NCBI GenBank assembly: GCA_015680685.1
Contig: MNCI01027262.1
Span: 482,338 to 546,337 of the forward strand
Direction of reading: 5' to 3'
Length of the DNA: 64,000 nt
Source: Gnetum montanum
Lineage: Eukaryota; Streptophyta; Gnetopsida; Gnetales; Gnetaceae
Shown here: positions 23,704 to 33,999 of the stretch, in pieces
Numbering within the stretch: position 1 is the first letter of the stretch
How the letters are laid out: each line of letters begins with the position of its first letter
Notes under the pieces: model-generated
Database searches by the model: none
What the model was told of the DNA's origin: nothing
Seen by the model: only the letters and a program-made list of their open reading frames with translations
Made by a program: the position numbers and the translations under genes

Positions 23704-24546
23704 GATGAGCAGTGGGTAGTCCCTAATCCCAACTATATGAATCATAAGTATTCATGTGCAATCTAGTCAAATTTTGTGGCCTTTTTTATATAACTGGTTG
23801 ATATTCTTAAATGGTACATTATGTTCTTATAAGTCGTTGTCTTCCAAATCCATAGTTACGTTAGTTTGTATGTATGGTTAAGTATCATTGAGCCATACAT
23901 TATTCATTTTTATATTTTTTTATTAATTTTCTCCTACTTGCTAACTAATTAAATGAATTAAGATTTAATACTTAAATTAAATATCCTAAAGTATAGTATT
24001 CATTCCCAATTATCATACACATCCTGAACCTATATTAATGCCACTAGGTTAACAAGTGTATACTATAAGATGCACTAAGTATCCACTACCATAGTTACCA
24101 AACATTAAAATATCATTCTTGAAGTAATTGTACTTATGTTTCATATGAATAATAATATTCATTCCTTAAGAACAAGAATGCAAATTGCATGTGAACTAAA
24201 TTGCTAAAAGGTAGAATTATGCTAGTCTAAGTGCTACAATTGATAGAGGAAATCTTGATTTTATTTTCATCCATGAAAATGTGTCTAGGTACATATACAT
24301 TTGAATAAAATATTGTACAATCTCTTAAATCCATGTTGCAAGCACTCATAGGGAAATTATTCTAACTTTCATAGAAATAAAATATAAGAATTTGGCTAAG
24401 GCTATGATCAAAAGATGTCAAAAATGCAAAGGGTATGCATATTTATATAGGCAAAACTAGCATCAACATTGACATACCTACATTAATGCATCATGGAATA
24501 CATCAATAGGGTTGTGTCAATGCTTTGGCATCAACACAACTTATGT
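23704..24546 (-). repeat. Ath-2 5' LTR, U3 start lost
   Basis: It is homologous to the Ath-1 LTR in reverse orientation. In element sense it ends CTGCTCATCA (plus strand TGATGAGCAG at 23704). It has a TATA box (24440-24447), and U3 phrases such as GTGTTGATGCC and CCTATTGATG match Ath-1. The TGATGAGCA start is missing, so the right edge at about 24546 is approximate and probably truncated. Confidence 0.7.
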
Positions 24547-25009
24547 TAATAATGGTTGTTATTAGTTTATTATAGACAAGGGTATTCAAGGATTGTTATT
24601 AGTTTATCTATGTAGTATATAATAAGGGGATATGTTATATATTATGTTTTTTAATTTTGAGGATGGAGAATGGGTATAGTTTAGTTGAGTTTTTTTATAA
24701 TTAGAGGAATATAGAGTATTTTATTTTTGTTGAGAGGGGGGTGTGTGGAGGTGATGGTGGCAACAATGACGATGGTTTATAAGTTGTTTCACTAATTGTA
24801 AGTTCAATTTAGTATGTTAGAATAGTTTACTTTACTTAACTTTAACCTCTTTTTCATAAACATAAAGGATGATATACAAGTAGGGATATATAGGCTATAT
24901 GTTGAGTTGTTATTAGGTTAGTTTATATAAAGGGGATGTTAAGTATAGAGGGGATTGTAGATAGGTTGTTAGTTTTTTAGAATAGTTTAGTTTAATTTGG
25001 CTATTAATC
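24547..25009. other. Unclassified TG/AT-rich stretch
   Basis: No coding potential. An imperfect direct repeat is visible: TTGTTATTAGTTTAT near 24597 and TTGTTATTAGGTTAG near 24908, each followed within 40 bp by AAGGGGAT. A small decayed LTR or the upstream part of the LINE are both possible. Confidence 0.35.
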
Positions 25010-25703
25010 ATAGAGTAGTTCAAAAAATAAATTTTGGATTTATGCTAGGGAGGTCTACTGTAAAGGCTATTCTAATACAATAATTGATGGAGAAATTCAT
25101 AAAAAACAGAAAAAATTTACATATGATTTTATTTTATTTCAAAAATCATATGACAGAGTGTCTAGAGATATTATTTGGTGGGCCTTGTGGAGGAAAAACA
25201 TTTCTGATAAATATATTAAAGTGATTCAATACATGTATGAAGGATCTACCATTAAAATTAGAACATCTAATGGAATAACATCTAATTTTCCAATCACTAT
25301 AGGTCTACATCAAGGATTTGCAATTAGCACATACTTATTTACCATTATTATAGATGAATTAGCAAAGGAAATATCAGATGAAATTCCTTGGTATATGCTA
25401 TTTGCAAATGATATTGCATTGGTGGATACATCTCAAGAAGTAGAGACATGCACTAGAATCAAAATTCTTGAAAATTTACAGAAGTAAAAAAAAATATATG
25501 GAATGCAATTTTAATGATAGCATAAATAATGATGAAATAGAAGTGACTATTCAAGGTAAAAATGTTTCTTATTGCAAACAATTTTAATACCTAGAATCAA
25601 TCCTCTAATCATATGCTAAAATTAATAAAGATATCAAAAATAGAATAGGGAGAATAGTCAAAATGGAGATAGGTTAGTGATGTTCTATGTGATAAAAGAA
25701 TAC
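25010..25703 (+). pseudogene. LINE (L1-type) reverse transcriptase, 5' half
   Basis: Plus-strand non-LTR RT. It begins QKINFGFMLGRST (canonical FGFxxGRST), continues KSYDRVSRDIIWWALWRK, IKVIQYMYEGSTIKIRT and TIGLHQGFAISTYLFTIIID, then WYMLFANDIALVD. In the last, the active-site FADD is FAND. The open stretch is 25158-25487 and the reading continues with stops to about 25680. It stops at 25698, where AATAC (25699-25703) and then the Tat-2 LTR begin. The frame resumes at 62414, so the LINE was present before Tat-2 inserted. Confidence 0.85.
25699..25703. other. Target-site duplication of Tat-2, left copy
   Basis: AATAC, identical to 62409-62413. Five bases is the usual length for Ty3/gypsy insertion. 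Confidence 0.8.
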
Positions 25704-26240
25704 TATACTGACCTAAATCATTGGTGTAAGGCTAGAAGGAAAAAAAAACACTGAAAGATCATTGGGTAGACACAGCTGACCCTGCCTTCACCCGAGGGCA
25801 AGCTAGAAAAGAAAACGAAGGAAGGATGCCTTGGATGGTCTGCATGCAAATCAACCAAGGAATTCCCCAAGCATAAACTATGTCCTACGCTAGGGTTATC
25901 GTAATTGATGTTTGAAATGTAAACAGTGCGCACGGAATGTAAACAGAAATGTATACAAAACTGATATTGTAAACAAAACGTAAATTGAACGTAAAACAGA
26001 GCAAACAATATAATGGCTAGTAAAATTAACTGTATTGTATTGCATAGAAAATATGTGCACCAGTCAAAGTGTAGTTGCACATGTAGATGGCAAGTCAAGC
26101 ACCAAGCCCCAAGGTGATGTGTTTCAGAAGTGCTTGGATGCTAGGAGTCAAGTGTGCCTAAGCACCCAAGGATTACTGGTCTAACTTCCTAAGCCGTCAA
26201 CCTTCAAAATTGCTAGCCCTGTTTATGTGAATTGACAGGG

Positions 26241-26248
26241 TATTTATA
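26241..26248 (-). promoter_or_regulatory. TATA box of Tat-2 3' LTR
   Basis: Reverse strand CTTATAAATACCC. The partner LTR has CCTATAAATACCC at 61298-61305. Confidence 0.65.
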
Positions 26249-26639
26249 AGGTTTGGCTAGGTTCATGCAGGTAATTCATGGATGGAATCAGCAACTGAGA
26301 ATTAAGAGGAAAACAGATCAAGTGACACGTGTCTGATGGATAGCTGTGTGTGAGTTGGACATGTGTGGGCAAGCTACGTTTTTGACCAGGTGCATTGTAT
26401 CTTACACTGTATGTCAACTTACTCAAGCTAGCGTATGCTCATGGAAGCACATAAAATTTAGAGTGTAAGAGCTTGAAAAGCTCAAAAATGATGAAAATTT
26501 ACAATGAAATGATAATGTACAACAAGAGAAATTGACTCTGGCTTGCTTGAAACTTCTTAATCTTTGAATTGACCGCTGCAAGATGTTGGTCTAGGTGATT
26601 TTGTGGCAGTTTGAGGCATCTTTGTTTGATCAGGACTTC

Positions 26640-27300
26640 CTACATGAGTTGATTATGCCTTAGTGTGTCCTTAGTGTGCTCATGCTACACTCATGCTGCC
26701 AGTGTGACCTCAGCATGAATTCAGCGTGACTGAGCCAAAATTAACATATTTTCCATTAAATTTTGATTTTGAAGCCTGTTTCTTGAGTGCAAATACTATC
26801 TGACTATGTGGCTGACTTAGGAATGATCTAAAAATCAAAAATTGAGCTTGATGTACCCTATTTTGGATCATTTTGGGTAGCTAACCACAGTGTGAGCTAC
26901 AAAAACTTACAATTTTGAAGTGAAATATGGAATTCTAGAGGCTGGAACTTGAATTTTATCAATGATGAACTTCAAGGATGACTTGGATGTTGGGAATCAA
27001 ATTGTTTCAACTCAGTTTTGGGCTCTAAAAGTTTCTCATGCTGCACTCATGCTGCCATCATGACCTCAGCGTGAGTGACAACATGAGTGAGAAAATTTGC
27101 ACCTTTTGACCTTGAAATTTGAATCCCTAAATGCTAAGGCTTGGACTTGACATCAGTGACCATTGAGGATGGCTTGCACCTTTATATTGGACCATCTTTG
27201 ACTTGATTTTGAATCTATCAGAGTTAATCATGCTGAGGGCAAGCTAGCTTGACAGCATGAGCAAGCTAGCTCGAGCAAGCTAGGCATGAGTCCCATGCCT
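26640..27300. repeat. Palindromic word array in Tat-2 U3 (left)
   Basis: Words of the type CTCATGCTG/CTCACGCTG and CAGCGTGA/CAGCATGA recur in both orientations (26670-26730, 27040-27090), with GAGCAAGCTAGCTCGAGCAAG near 27255-27285. They lie upstream of the TATA box in element sense. The matching array in the right LTR is at 61690-62330. Confidence 0.65.
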
Positions 27301-27378
27301 TAGTTAAATTTTATCTCCGAATGCTCGAAAGAGCTTGAGTCATTTTCAAAGTGCTAGGCTAAAATTAGTGTTTTTTCA

Positions 27379-27396
27379 TTGGCCCCTCTTTATTGA
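27379..27396 (-). other. Polypurine tract of Tat-2
   Basis: The reverse strand reads CAATAAAGAGGGGCCAA and ends at the LTR. The same site in Tat-3 (43284-43301) reads CAACAAAGAGGCGCCAA. Confidence 0.6.
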
Positions 27397-28720
27397 CATC
27401 TAGAGGAATTCACCTAAGAGACATCGATAAAGAAGTGCAAAACACCATGAACAACCAAGTACCAAGCATTAACCATCGACCAGTGGCTGGACATCATCAC
27501 ACCATGTTCAAAAGTACATGGGGTTGGGAAAGTGCAATTCAAGATACATGGGGATTGGTTGTAACTAGGGAAATCGAGAGTTGATCAAGGGATATAATTG
27601 CTATTGGAATTGTGAGNAGTGGCTGGACATCATCACACCATGTTCAAAAGTACATGGGGTTGGGAAAGTGCAATTCAAGATACATGGGGATTGGTTGTAA
27701 CTAGGGAAATCGAGAGTTGATCAAGGGATATAATTGCTATTGGAATTGTGAGATAGGAGTTCTCTCACATGAACAAGCTATATCTTTGGTCCTTGTCAAT
27801 AGCGAGTTTTCAAAAGACTTGGAGCTAAGACATAGGAGGTGCATTCTTTGGAGAAATGGGACTCTTATAGAATGTTTACGGGGCCTATTTTAAACATCCA
27901 AAGCCACATGATGATGTGCAACATGATCTCTTTGAGACACGAGTGTAACTATTTTCCAAGATAATTACCTTCTTGCCTGGGGCTTGTATGAGAATAGCCA
28001 ATAGTCTTTGGTCTATAATGTTAATGGGGTCATAAAGACCTTTTCTGTGTATTTTACTCTTTGACCTTTTTGTTCTTTTTCTTTTTTTGTTTGTTTCTTA
28101 TTTTCTTTTTGTTTTTGTTTTGTTTTTGTTCTTTTTTCTTGTTCTTTTTGATCTTTTTGAAAGAGCTTTCTTTCAGGGTTGTGCTCTTGGTCATGCATTT
28201 GCATTTTGTGTCATGTACTATGTACTATCTTTTGTGTTGCAATTGCTTAGAGAGTTACAATGTGCAACAATATATCAAGATCTTTGGGAGAGTAGAATGT
28301 ATCCAGGGGGTATAATTAAATAGGAAAAAGGGAACATGATGGGGAATAGGGAATGTATCAAGAGTGGGGAATGTACTTATGAATGGATTGATTAACCTAG
28401 TTGCGGCGTTAGGAAGAATGTGATACCTTGTTATCATGATGAAGTGCATCTGTGCACGAACGGCTCAGGCATGTCATCTTGCAAACACAACTCCAGGAAG
28501 ACAAGAAAACCACAAATGAAATGGTTAACTAAGCACTTTAAACTTGAAAAAAACTAAGGAGATGGAGCCACCATGTGTAATTTCAAAGAAGACAAAATCA
28601 TGAACAAAATCAGCTTCATCAAGATCCATGAGACAAACTATGTAGCAAGTATTTTGTGGAATAGGTGTAGCTAATTGCAGTAACACATCCTTTCAAGTTT
28701 TTCCTGGTCATCGATGATGT
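27397..28720 (-). other. Tat-2 3' untranslated region
   Basis: No gene seen between the repeat array that follows pol and the polypurine tract. It contains the assembly duplication around 27617 and a T-rich run at about 28045-28165 (A-rich in element sense). Open frames over that run are low-complexity and not genes. Confidence 0.6.
27482..27752. repeat. Two 135-bp copies that read identical around a single N
   Basis: 27482-27616 and 27618-27752 read the same from AGTGGCTGGACATC to GGAATTGTGAG, with one undetermined base at 27617 between them. No other repeat here is as well preserved. This is the pattern of two overlapping contig ends joined without merging. Confidence 0.9.
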
Positions 28721-29050
28721 CACTAGTTTATAGTCTTAGCGGATTGTAGCGAGTTAGTTTCATGTCATAACCCTTTGGACGGTGCCAATTTAGTGTCGTA
28801 GTAGATGGTGCATTGCTAGTTTATAGTCGTAGTAGATGGTGCATTGCTAGTTTATAGTCTTAGTGGACTTTGGATGCTATTTTCACATCATGGCAGAAAG
28901 ATGTGGTAGTTTAGTATCATACTGGATAGAGCTCTGTGGTGTCATTTTACTGTCATGACTCCAGGACATTCTGTGGTGCCAGTTTCAAGTCATAGCCCCA
29001 AGACCATTCTATGGTATCATTTTTAAGTCATGATGCTAGGACATTACGTA
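28721..29050. repeat. Tat-2 hairpin-repeat array 1 (about 10 units)
   Basis: About ten tandem units of 28-38 bp start at roughly 28722, 28753, 28786, 28815, 28846, 28876, 28906, 28939, 28976 and 29013. The core is TAGTTTATAGTC, a short spacer, then (G)GAY or AGAT. Many units contain short inverted arms such as GTC and GAC. The array lies directly downstream of the pol end in element sense. Confidence 0.75.
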
Positions 29051-30400
29051 CCTTAGTTTGATCAAACATAGTATCGTTTCAGGTACAAATGATTTTTGAG
29101 ATTAGCAAACTCATTCCTGTCCATCTCAACAAGTTTGAATGCTCCATTATTGTACACCTTGGTGACTAAGGCCCTTCCCAGTTGGCTAAGAACTTATCTG
29201 AATGTTCATAGATGGCCTTAAGGACTAAGTCTCCTTCTTTAATTAGGCGTTTATGCAGATCATGTTTGTGTCATTGCTGTTATCGTTTCTGGTACCACTC
29301 GATTTTATCAAGCATTCACACACATTCCTCCTCCACTAAGTCAAGGTCAGCAATGTGCAATTCATTATTTTAAATTTCATCAAGGAGGCCCAAGAGAGCT
29401 ATCCACAATGAGGGAACCTCTAATTCTAAAGGTAAAATAGCTTCAGATCCATATATGATACTATATGGATTTTTACCTGTAGATGTTCGATGTGTTGTTC
29501 TGTATGCCCACAATGCGTAGACTAATTATTCGTGCCATCATTTCTTGCTCTAATTTAGCATCTTTTTGAGCACCATGATGACAATTTTATTTGTAGATTC
29601 TACTTGACTAATGCTCTATTGGTAGTAAGGTGATGAGAATGCATGTTTAATGCCCAAGCTTTCACAGAAGCTTTTAGTATCTTCATTACTGAACTGTGGT
29701 CCATTGTCAGTAACGATGGTCATCAGAATACCAAAATGGATCATGATATTTTCTATTATGAAAGTGCAAATATGTTTTGAAGTTGTCTTCCTAAGGGGGA
29801 TAGCTTCTACCCATTTTGTGAAGTATTTAATTGTTGTGATAATGAAGCTATGTACCGGAGAGGATGATGGCGTTATCAGTATAATTAAGTCTAATCCCCA
29901 TTTTTGGAATGGCCATGTGATTTTTTTGTGTGCAATTTGTTAGGTGGCACATGTATTAGATTACCATGCTTTTGGAGAATGTCACATGTTCTAACCTTGG
30001 AGATGCAATTGTACTCCATGTGTGGCCAGTAGTAGCCTAAGCACCTAATCATTGTTGTCATTTCTTTAGGTGCAATGTGCCCTCCACAAAGTCCTTCGTG
30101 GACTTGTTCTAGAATTGTTTGACCATCAATGCTACTAACACACGTCAACAGGATGCCTTCGTAGGATTTTTGATACAATGTGTTCCCTATTAACGCATAT
30201 TGTAGAGAGTGTTTCTGCACGACGTATTTTTGAGCATTTTTCAAATGTTGTGGAGGTTCGCCTTGTAGAAGGTACTCTTTTATGTCATTGCACCATTCTA
30301 TTGCGTGTTTTGTGCTAATGGATGCTATAGGCATTTTGTCAAGAGTGTTAATTATAGGTTTGGAACAACTTGTTATAGAGCTAGGCAACACATGGAAAAT
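29051..30400 (-). pseudogene. Tat-2 pol: integrase
   Basis: The zinc-binding start is in the open stretch 30502-29891: VHEGLCGGHIAP, then a GYYWPHMEYNC segment and CDILQKHG. The core follows with WGLDLI (first Asp, about 29875), IVTDNGPQFS (second Asp, about 29705) and QVESTNK (Glu, about 29620), so the D-D-E residues are all readable. Then come WAYRTTHRTSTGKNPYSII (about 29500) and the C-terminal GDLVLKAIYEHSDKFLANWEGP (29240-29160). It ends near 29060. It is broken by several stops (TAA/TAG at probable Gln or Lys codons), so it is not functional. Confidence 0.85.
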
Positions 30401-31300
30401 TTTGGGTTTCATGTTTAAGGCTAGTGTAGCAAGTGCATCAGCGATGGTGTTTTCGCTTCTAGGGACATGTTGTATATCCATTTCTACTAGTTGCCTCAGC
30501 ATGCGTAAACCTCAGTGACTTGATTAATGACTAGCTGTGAATCACCTCAAACTACAAGACGTGAGATTCCTGAAGTCAACATTACTTGAAGACCTCTAAG
30601 AAGACGTTCATGTTCCTCCACGTTATTGGTACAGGGAAAGGTCAATCGGTAGGTGAAGGGTTGGATTTCTCTAGAGGGGTCTGTTAAAATGGCCACCACA
30701 CTTCCTCCTCAGGAGGTTGAAGCTCCATTGAAATAGAGGATTTCCTCGTAGTTGTCAGGTACGGTGTCTATACTATTAACATTATCATCGGGGAACTCAG
30801 GGTTAACTATTTCTTGATCATGTGTTGGTGAGATGGCTAATTGTGTGACTATTGCTTAACCTTTTGTGGAAGATTGAGCAACATAGTGTAAGTAAAAATC
30901 TGCAATAATTTCTTTCCACCTTGCTATCCTACTCGACTCGTAGATGTTGTTGGTGATAGCACGGAGTACATTATTCTTGCAAATGATGTAAACTTGATTG
31001 CAGAAGAGATAATGCCACCATTTCTTCAAGGAAAAAACAAGGGAAAGGCATGATTTCTCTATGTTATTGTATCATTGTTCATAGGCAATTAAAGTATGGC
31101 TTAGGTAATATATAGGGATCTTATCTCCATCTTTATATTTTTGACAAAGCATCGATGCAATGGAAGCATCAGAAGTTGCAAGGTAGATATAAAAGGGTTT
31201 ATCACCTTGTGGGGGATAAAGAATAGGTAGTTGAGTCAGCTCCTGCTTTATGTTCTCGAATGTTTCCTGACATTGTTGGGTCCATTGGAAATGCACATTT
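30401..31300 (-). pseudogene. Tat-2 pol: two RNase H domains
   Basis: The ordinary RNase H with its RT connection begins in the open stretch 31296-31072 (FQWTQQCQETFENIKQEL, then FYIYLATSDASIASMLCQ, then IYYLSHTL). A second RNase H follows at about 30730-30410: YFNGAST (first Asp now Asn), SFP-like TFPCTNNVEEHERLLRG (Glu kept), GDSQLVINQV (Asp kept), and the end VPRSENTIADALATLAL at 30460-30410. Two RNase H domains in this order are a hallmark of the plant Tat group, including Ogre elements. Confidence 0.8.
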
Positions 31301-32457
31301 TTTTGTAATAGGTGCTACATAGGTCTCAACTTATCTATCAACCTTTCGATAAAGCATCTTATGAGCTGTAGTCTACCTTGGAGGCCCCATAGTTTTGTAA
31401 GGTTCTTTGATGGTTGCATGTTAGTTATTGCCTTAACCTTATCTAGGTCTACCCGTATTCTTATTTCAAAGACTATGAAACTAATCATCTTGCCCGTTTT
31501 GACACTAAAGATACAGTTCTTTGGATTGAGTCTAAGGTCTAGATCTTTTGCATGTTGTATGGTTGTTTTAGATTTAACCGCGATATTGTCAACGTAATCA
31601 TTGAGAAAATTGAGCATGTAATCACTAAATATATATGTCATTTCTTGTTGATATGTAGCTTTTGCATTTTTAAGACCAAACGACATCATCGTACAGCAGA
31701 ATGTGCCCCAAGGTGTCATAAAAGTTGTTCTGAGTTGATGTTCTGGATTGATTCTTATTTGGTTGTATCCTGAAAATCCATCCATAAAAGATAATAGTGC
31801 ATGCCCAGCAGTTGTTTCAATAAGTTGATCAATGTTGGGTAGCGGGAAGTCGTCCTTTATAGTGGCTATGTTAAGATCATGGAAGTCAATACATATGCAT
31901 ATACTACCATTCTTCTTAGGAACTACAACAATGTTTGATACCCAATCAGAATAGTCAATAGCTCGGATGAAACCATCTTGGTAGAGCTTTGTGATTTTAG
32001 CACAGACTGCTAAAGCCACCTCAGGTCTAACCTTTTGTGCTTTTTGTTTCACCGGTTTAATTTTTTCATCAAGGATGATATTGTGTTGCATGATTCAAGG
32101 GTCCAATCCTGGGATGTTGTTATATGACCATGAAAATGTTTTTATGTTGTCTTTTAGTACTTGAGTAATGTTGTTGACAAGTTGTGAGTCTAGTAGGGTG
32201 CTTAATTTCAATGTTCTAGCTTTTCCATTGAATGTAGTAATGGAGACTTCAATCAGAGGATCTTCAATGATATTATCAGCTTCTAGATCTAACGTCTTAG
32301 TCATATTTTTAGGCCAGTTTGACATTTCTTGAGTGGAGGCTATTAAATTAGTATAAGTGGATGGGTCTAGATCCAAGGATTCTGGGTTGATTGCTCTTTT
32401 TACCTCCCCGTATGGTCCACTAAGAGACAATGTTGAAAGGATATTCTTGGTGGCCAT
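31301..32457 (-). pseudogene. Tat-2 pol: reverse transcriptase
   Basis: The open stretch 32091-31315 holds a long RT: KLYQDGFIRAIDYSDWVSNI, VVVPKKNG, DDFPLPNIDQL, LLSFMDGFSGYNQIRI, TPWGTFCCTMMSFGLKNAKA, then NDYVDNIAVKS. In the last, the active-site YVDD is YVDN, which removes a metal-binding Asp. LNPKNCIFSVKTGKMISFIV and LQGRLQLIRCFIERL follow. The 32457-32095 stretch ahead of it, starting MATKNILSTLSLSGPYGEV and ending FSWSYNNIPGLDP, is the conserved lead-in to RT. The first in-frame ATG is at 32457. One stop separates the two stretches. Confidence 0.9.
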
Positions 32458-32587
32458 GTGCTTACTCCTACCAATTTAAACCGGGAGTGAAGTAGGAGAT
32501 AGCCCCTTGACAAAAGAGTTACTAAATGTAAATGAACATAGGGTAATCAAAATATGTACTAACAAATTGGAAGATGCAACAATAGTC

Positions 32588-32650
32588 ATGGTGGTTTTAG
32601 GCCATATTGGGCCAGATGGTAGTTTTAGGCCATATTGGGCCGAATGGTAT
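32588..32650. repeat. Tat-2 hairpin-repeat cluster 2 (2 units)
   Basis: Two adjacent units read TGGTTTTAGGCCATATTGGG and TAGTTTTAGGCCATATTGGG, each continuing CC(A/G)-ATGG. GGCC arms flank a six-base loop. The same unit type occurs at the matching site in Tat-3 (48215-48650). Confidence 0.7.
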
Positions 32651-32783
32651 TTATGTTGACTTGTCATTTTGAATGAGTGTATGCAATATTTTTGATTTTT
32701 TGAATTTTTGTGCAACCAATAAGTTCATGGAGACTTTAAAATTTTATGAATTTTACACACATCATTATGTATTTCTAAATGTT

Positions 32784-32809
32784 TATATATATATATATAT
32801 ATATATATT
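32784..32809. repeat. TA dinucleotide microsatellite
   Basis: Thirteen TA units in an AT-rich non-coding stretch. Confidence 0.9.
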
Positions 32810-33080
32810 GTTGATTTTTGAAATTTTCTCCCCTTCTTTATATAAATTTTAATAACTTTTTTGGACTTCATTCTCGAGAGGCTAGAATAAGGAATACTAA
32901 GCGAGCATGAAATAAAGATGACACAAATAATAACATGAAAAAAAAAATGAAACATGGTGAATTAAAATTAAAATTAAAAAAATGAAATAAAATAAAATAA
33001 GAGTCAATAAATTAAATTGATAATATTAGGGGTTAGAAAAGGGGGTTTTTGAAGTGAAGAAAGAGGATTTTGTGCTAGTG

Positions 33081-33960
33081 TGAGTTCTTGGCTTTGGATT
33101 GCAGCGTGAGCTACAGTGTCAGCATCCACTTGAGTTGTAGCATGAGCTAGGGCAACCATGAAGGGGAAAGAAAGCTAAGGCAAAGGGAAGAAGCAAGAAA
33201 ATCTAGCATTTGTGGGGGAGAGTGAAGAGCTACTCTAGCGTCTCCCCCAAGCTAGGATTCCAATGTGGGATGGGACCCTGAATAGGTAGATTTATTTTCT
33301 TTTTCTTTTCTCCAACATCTGTTAGGGTAGAATTTTATGACTACAATTTTGGGGTTGTTTCAGGGTTTATTTTGGATTTTTGGCTTGCTGTTCTTGATTT
33401 TCATGGCATCAACATAAGTGGCTAGGGTGTGTGTGTAGGGCATGAGTTCCCAGGGAAATGTAGGACATGGGTGCAAGTTATATTTTTTTGGTTTTTTTGC
33501 ATTTTTTGGGTAAGGACATCATAAGTGCCAGGAATATCCTAGACAACATGAGCTTTTGGGGCTTCTTGGTAGCATGGGTTGGGTTTTTAGGCTTTTTGGG
33601 CATCCTGGGCCACAGGGTTTTTCAGGCAATGTGAATTTTAGGCCAGGAAATGGCTAGCATGAGTTTGGGCTAAAAAAGGGCTAGCGTGAGGTTCAAGCCA
33701 CAAAAGGACCAACGTGAGTGTGGGCCAAGAAGGCCTATGTTGCAGGGGAAGGCCTATTCTTCTTTCTATTTTTGTGTTGGAAGCATGACTGCCAGGTTCC
33801 TGGGAAATGTCAAGTTTTTTTTCTTTTCTTGTGCCCTAGGCAACATGAACACAAATTTCTCTGTGCAGCATGAGCTGCTGGTTCTTAGTGTGAGCTGGAC
33901 TGTGCAGACACCCCAACGTGAGTTTTGTGTGGAAGCCAATTAGTGTGAGTTGGCTCATGA
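33081..33960 (+). other. Tat-2 antisense module: 5' flank with word repeats
   Basis: Upstream part of the antisense module. Words of the type GCGTGAG, GCATGAG and GTGTGAG recur at least nine times (33100-33150, 33655-33720, 33865-33955). These are the words of the Tat-2 U3 and leader. No coding frame conserved with Tat-3 exon 1 was found. A promoter and first exon may lie here, replaced or diverged. Confidence 0.45.
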
Positions 33961-33999
33961 TGTTATTGAGAGTGTGTTGCTCAAGTCTACACAAAGCAT

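Larger units (their letters stand above)
25704..27378 (-). repeat. Tat-2 3' LTR (left)
   Basis: 1675 bp, a direct repeat of 60759-62408. The plus-strand left edge is TATACTGACCTAAATC; the right edge ends TTTTTTCA, against GTGTTTCA in the partner. In element sense the LTR starts TGAAA and ends TATA. By eye the first 120 bp differ from the partner at about 15 percent of sites, mostly transitions, so the insertion is old. U3 holds the word array listed separately. Confidence 0.9.
32458..33080. other. Tat-2 boundary between RT and the antisense module
   Basis: No gene. It contains hairpin-repeat cluster 2 (32588-32650) and a TA microsatellite (32784-32809). AT-rich sequence runs from 32810 to 33020. 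If pol is made by splicing across the module, the 3' splice site would lie here; the reverse strand has TTTAAATTGGTAG ending at about 32470. Confidence 0.5.

Noticed and set aside
4877-24546. Ath-1 and Ath-2 LTRs as the two ends of one element
   Set aside because: They are in inverted orientation, and each has its own internal signals on the expected side (polypurine tract at 4868, primer site at 23682).
28061-28323. Phe/Leu-rich open frames as a membrane protein
   Set aside because: They arise from a T-rich low-complexity run in the Tat-2 3' region, with overlapping frames and no Tat-3 counterpart.
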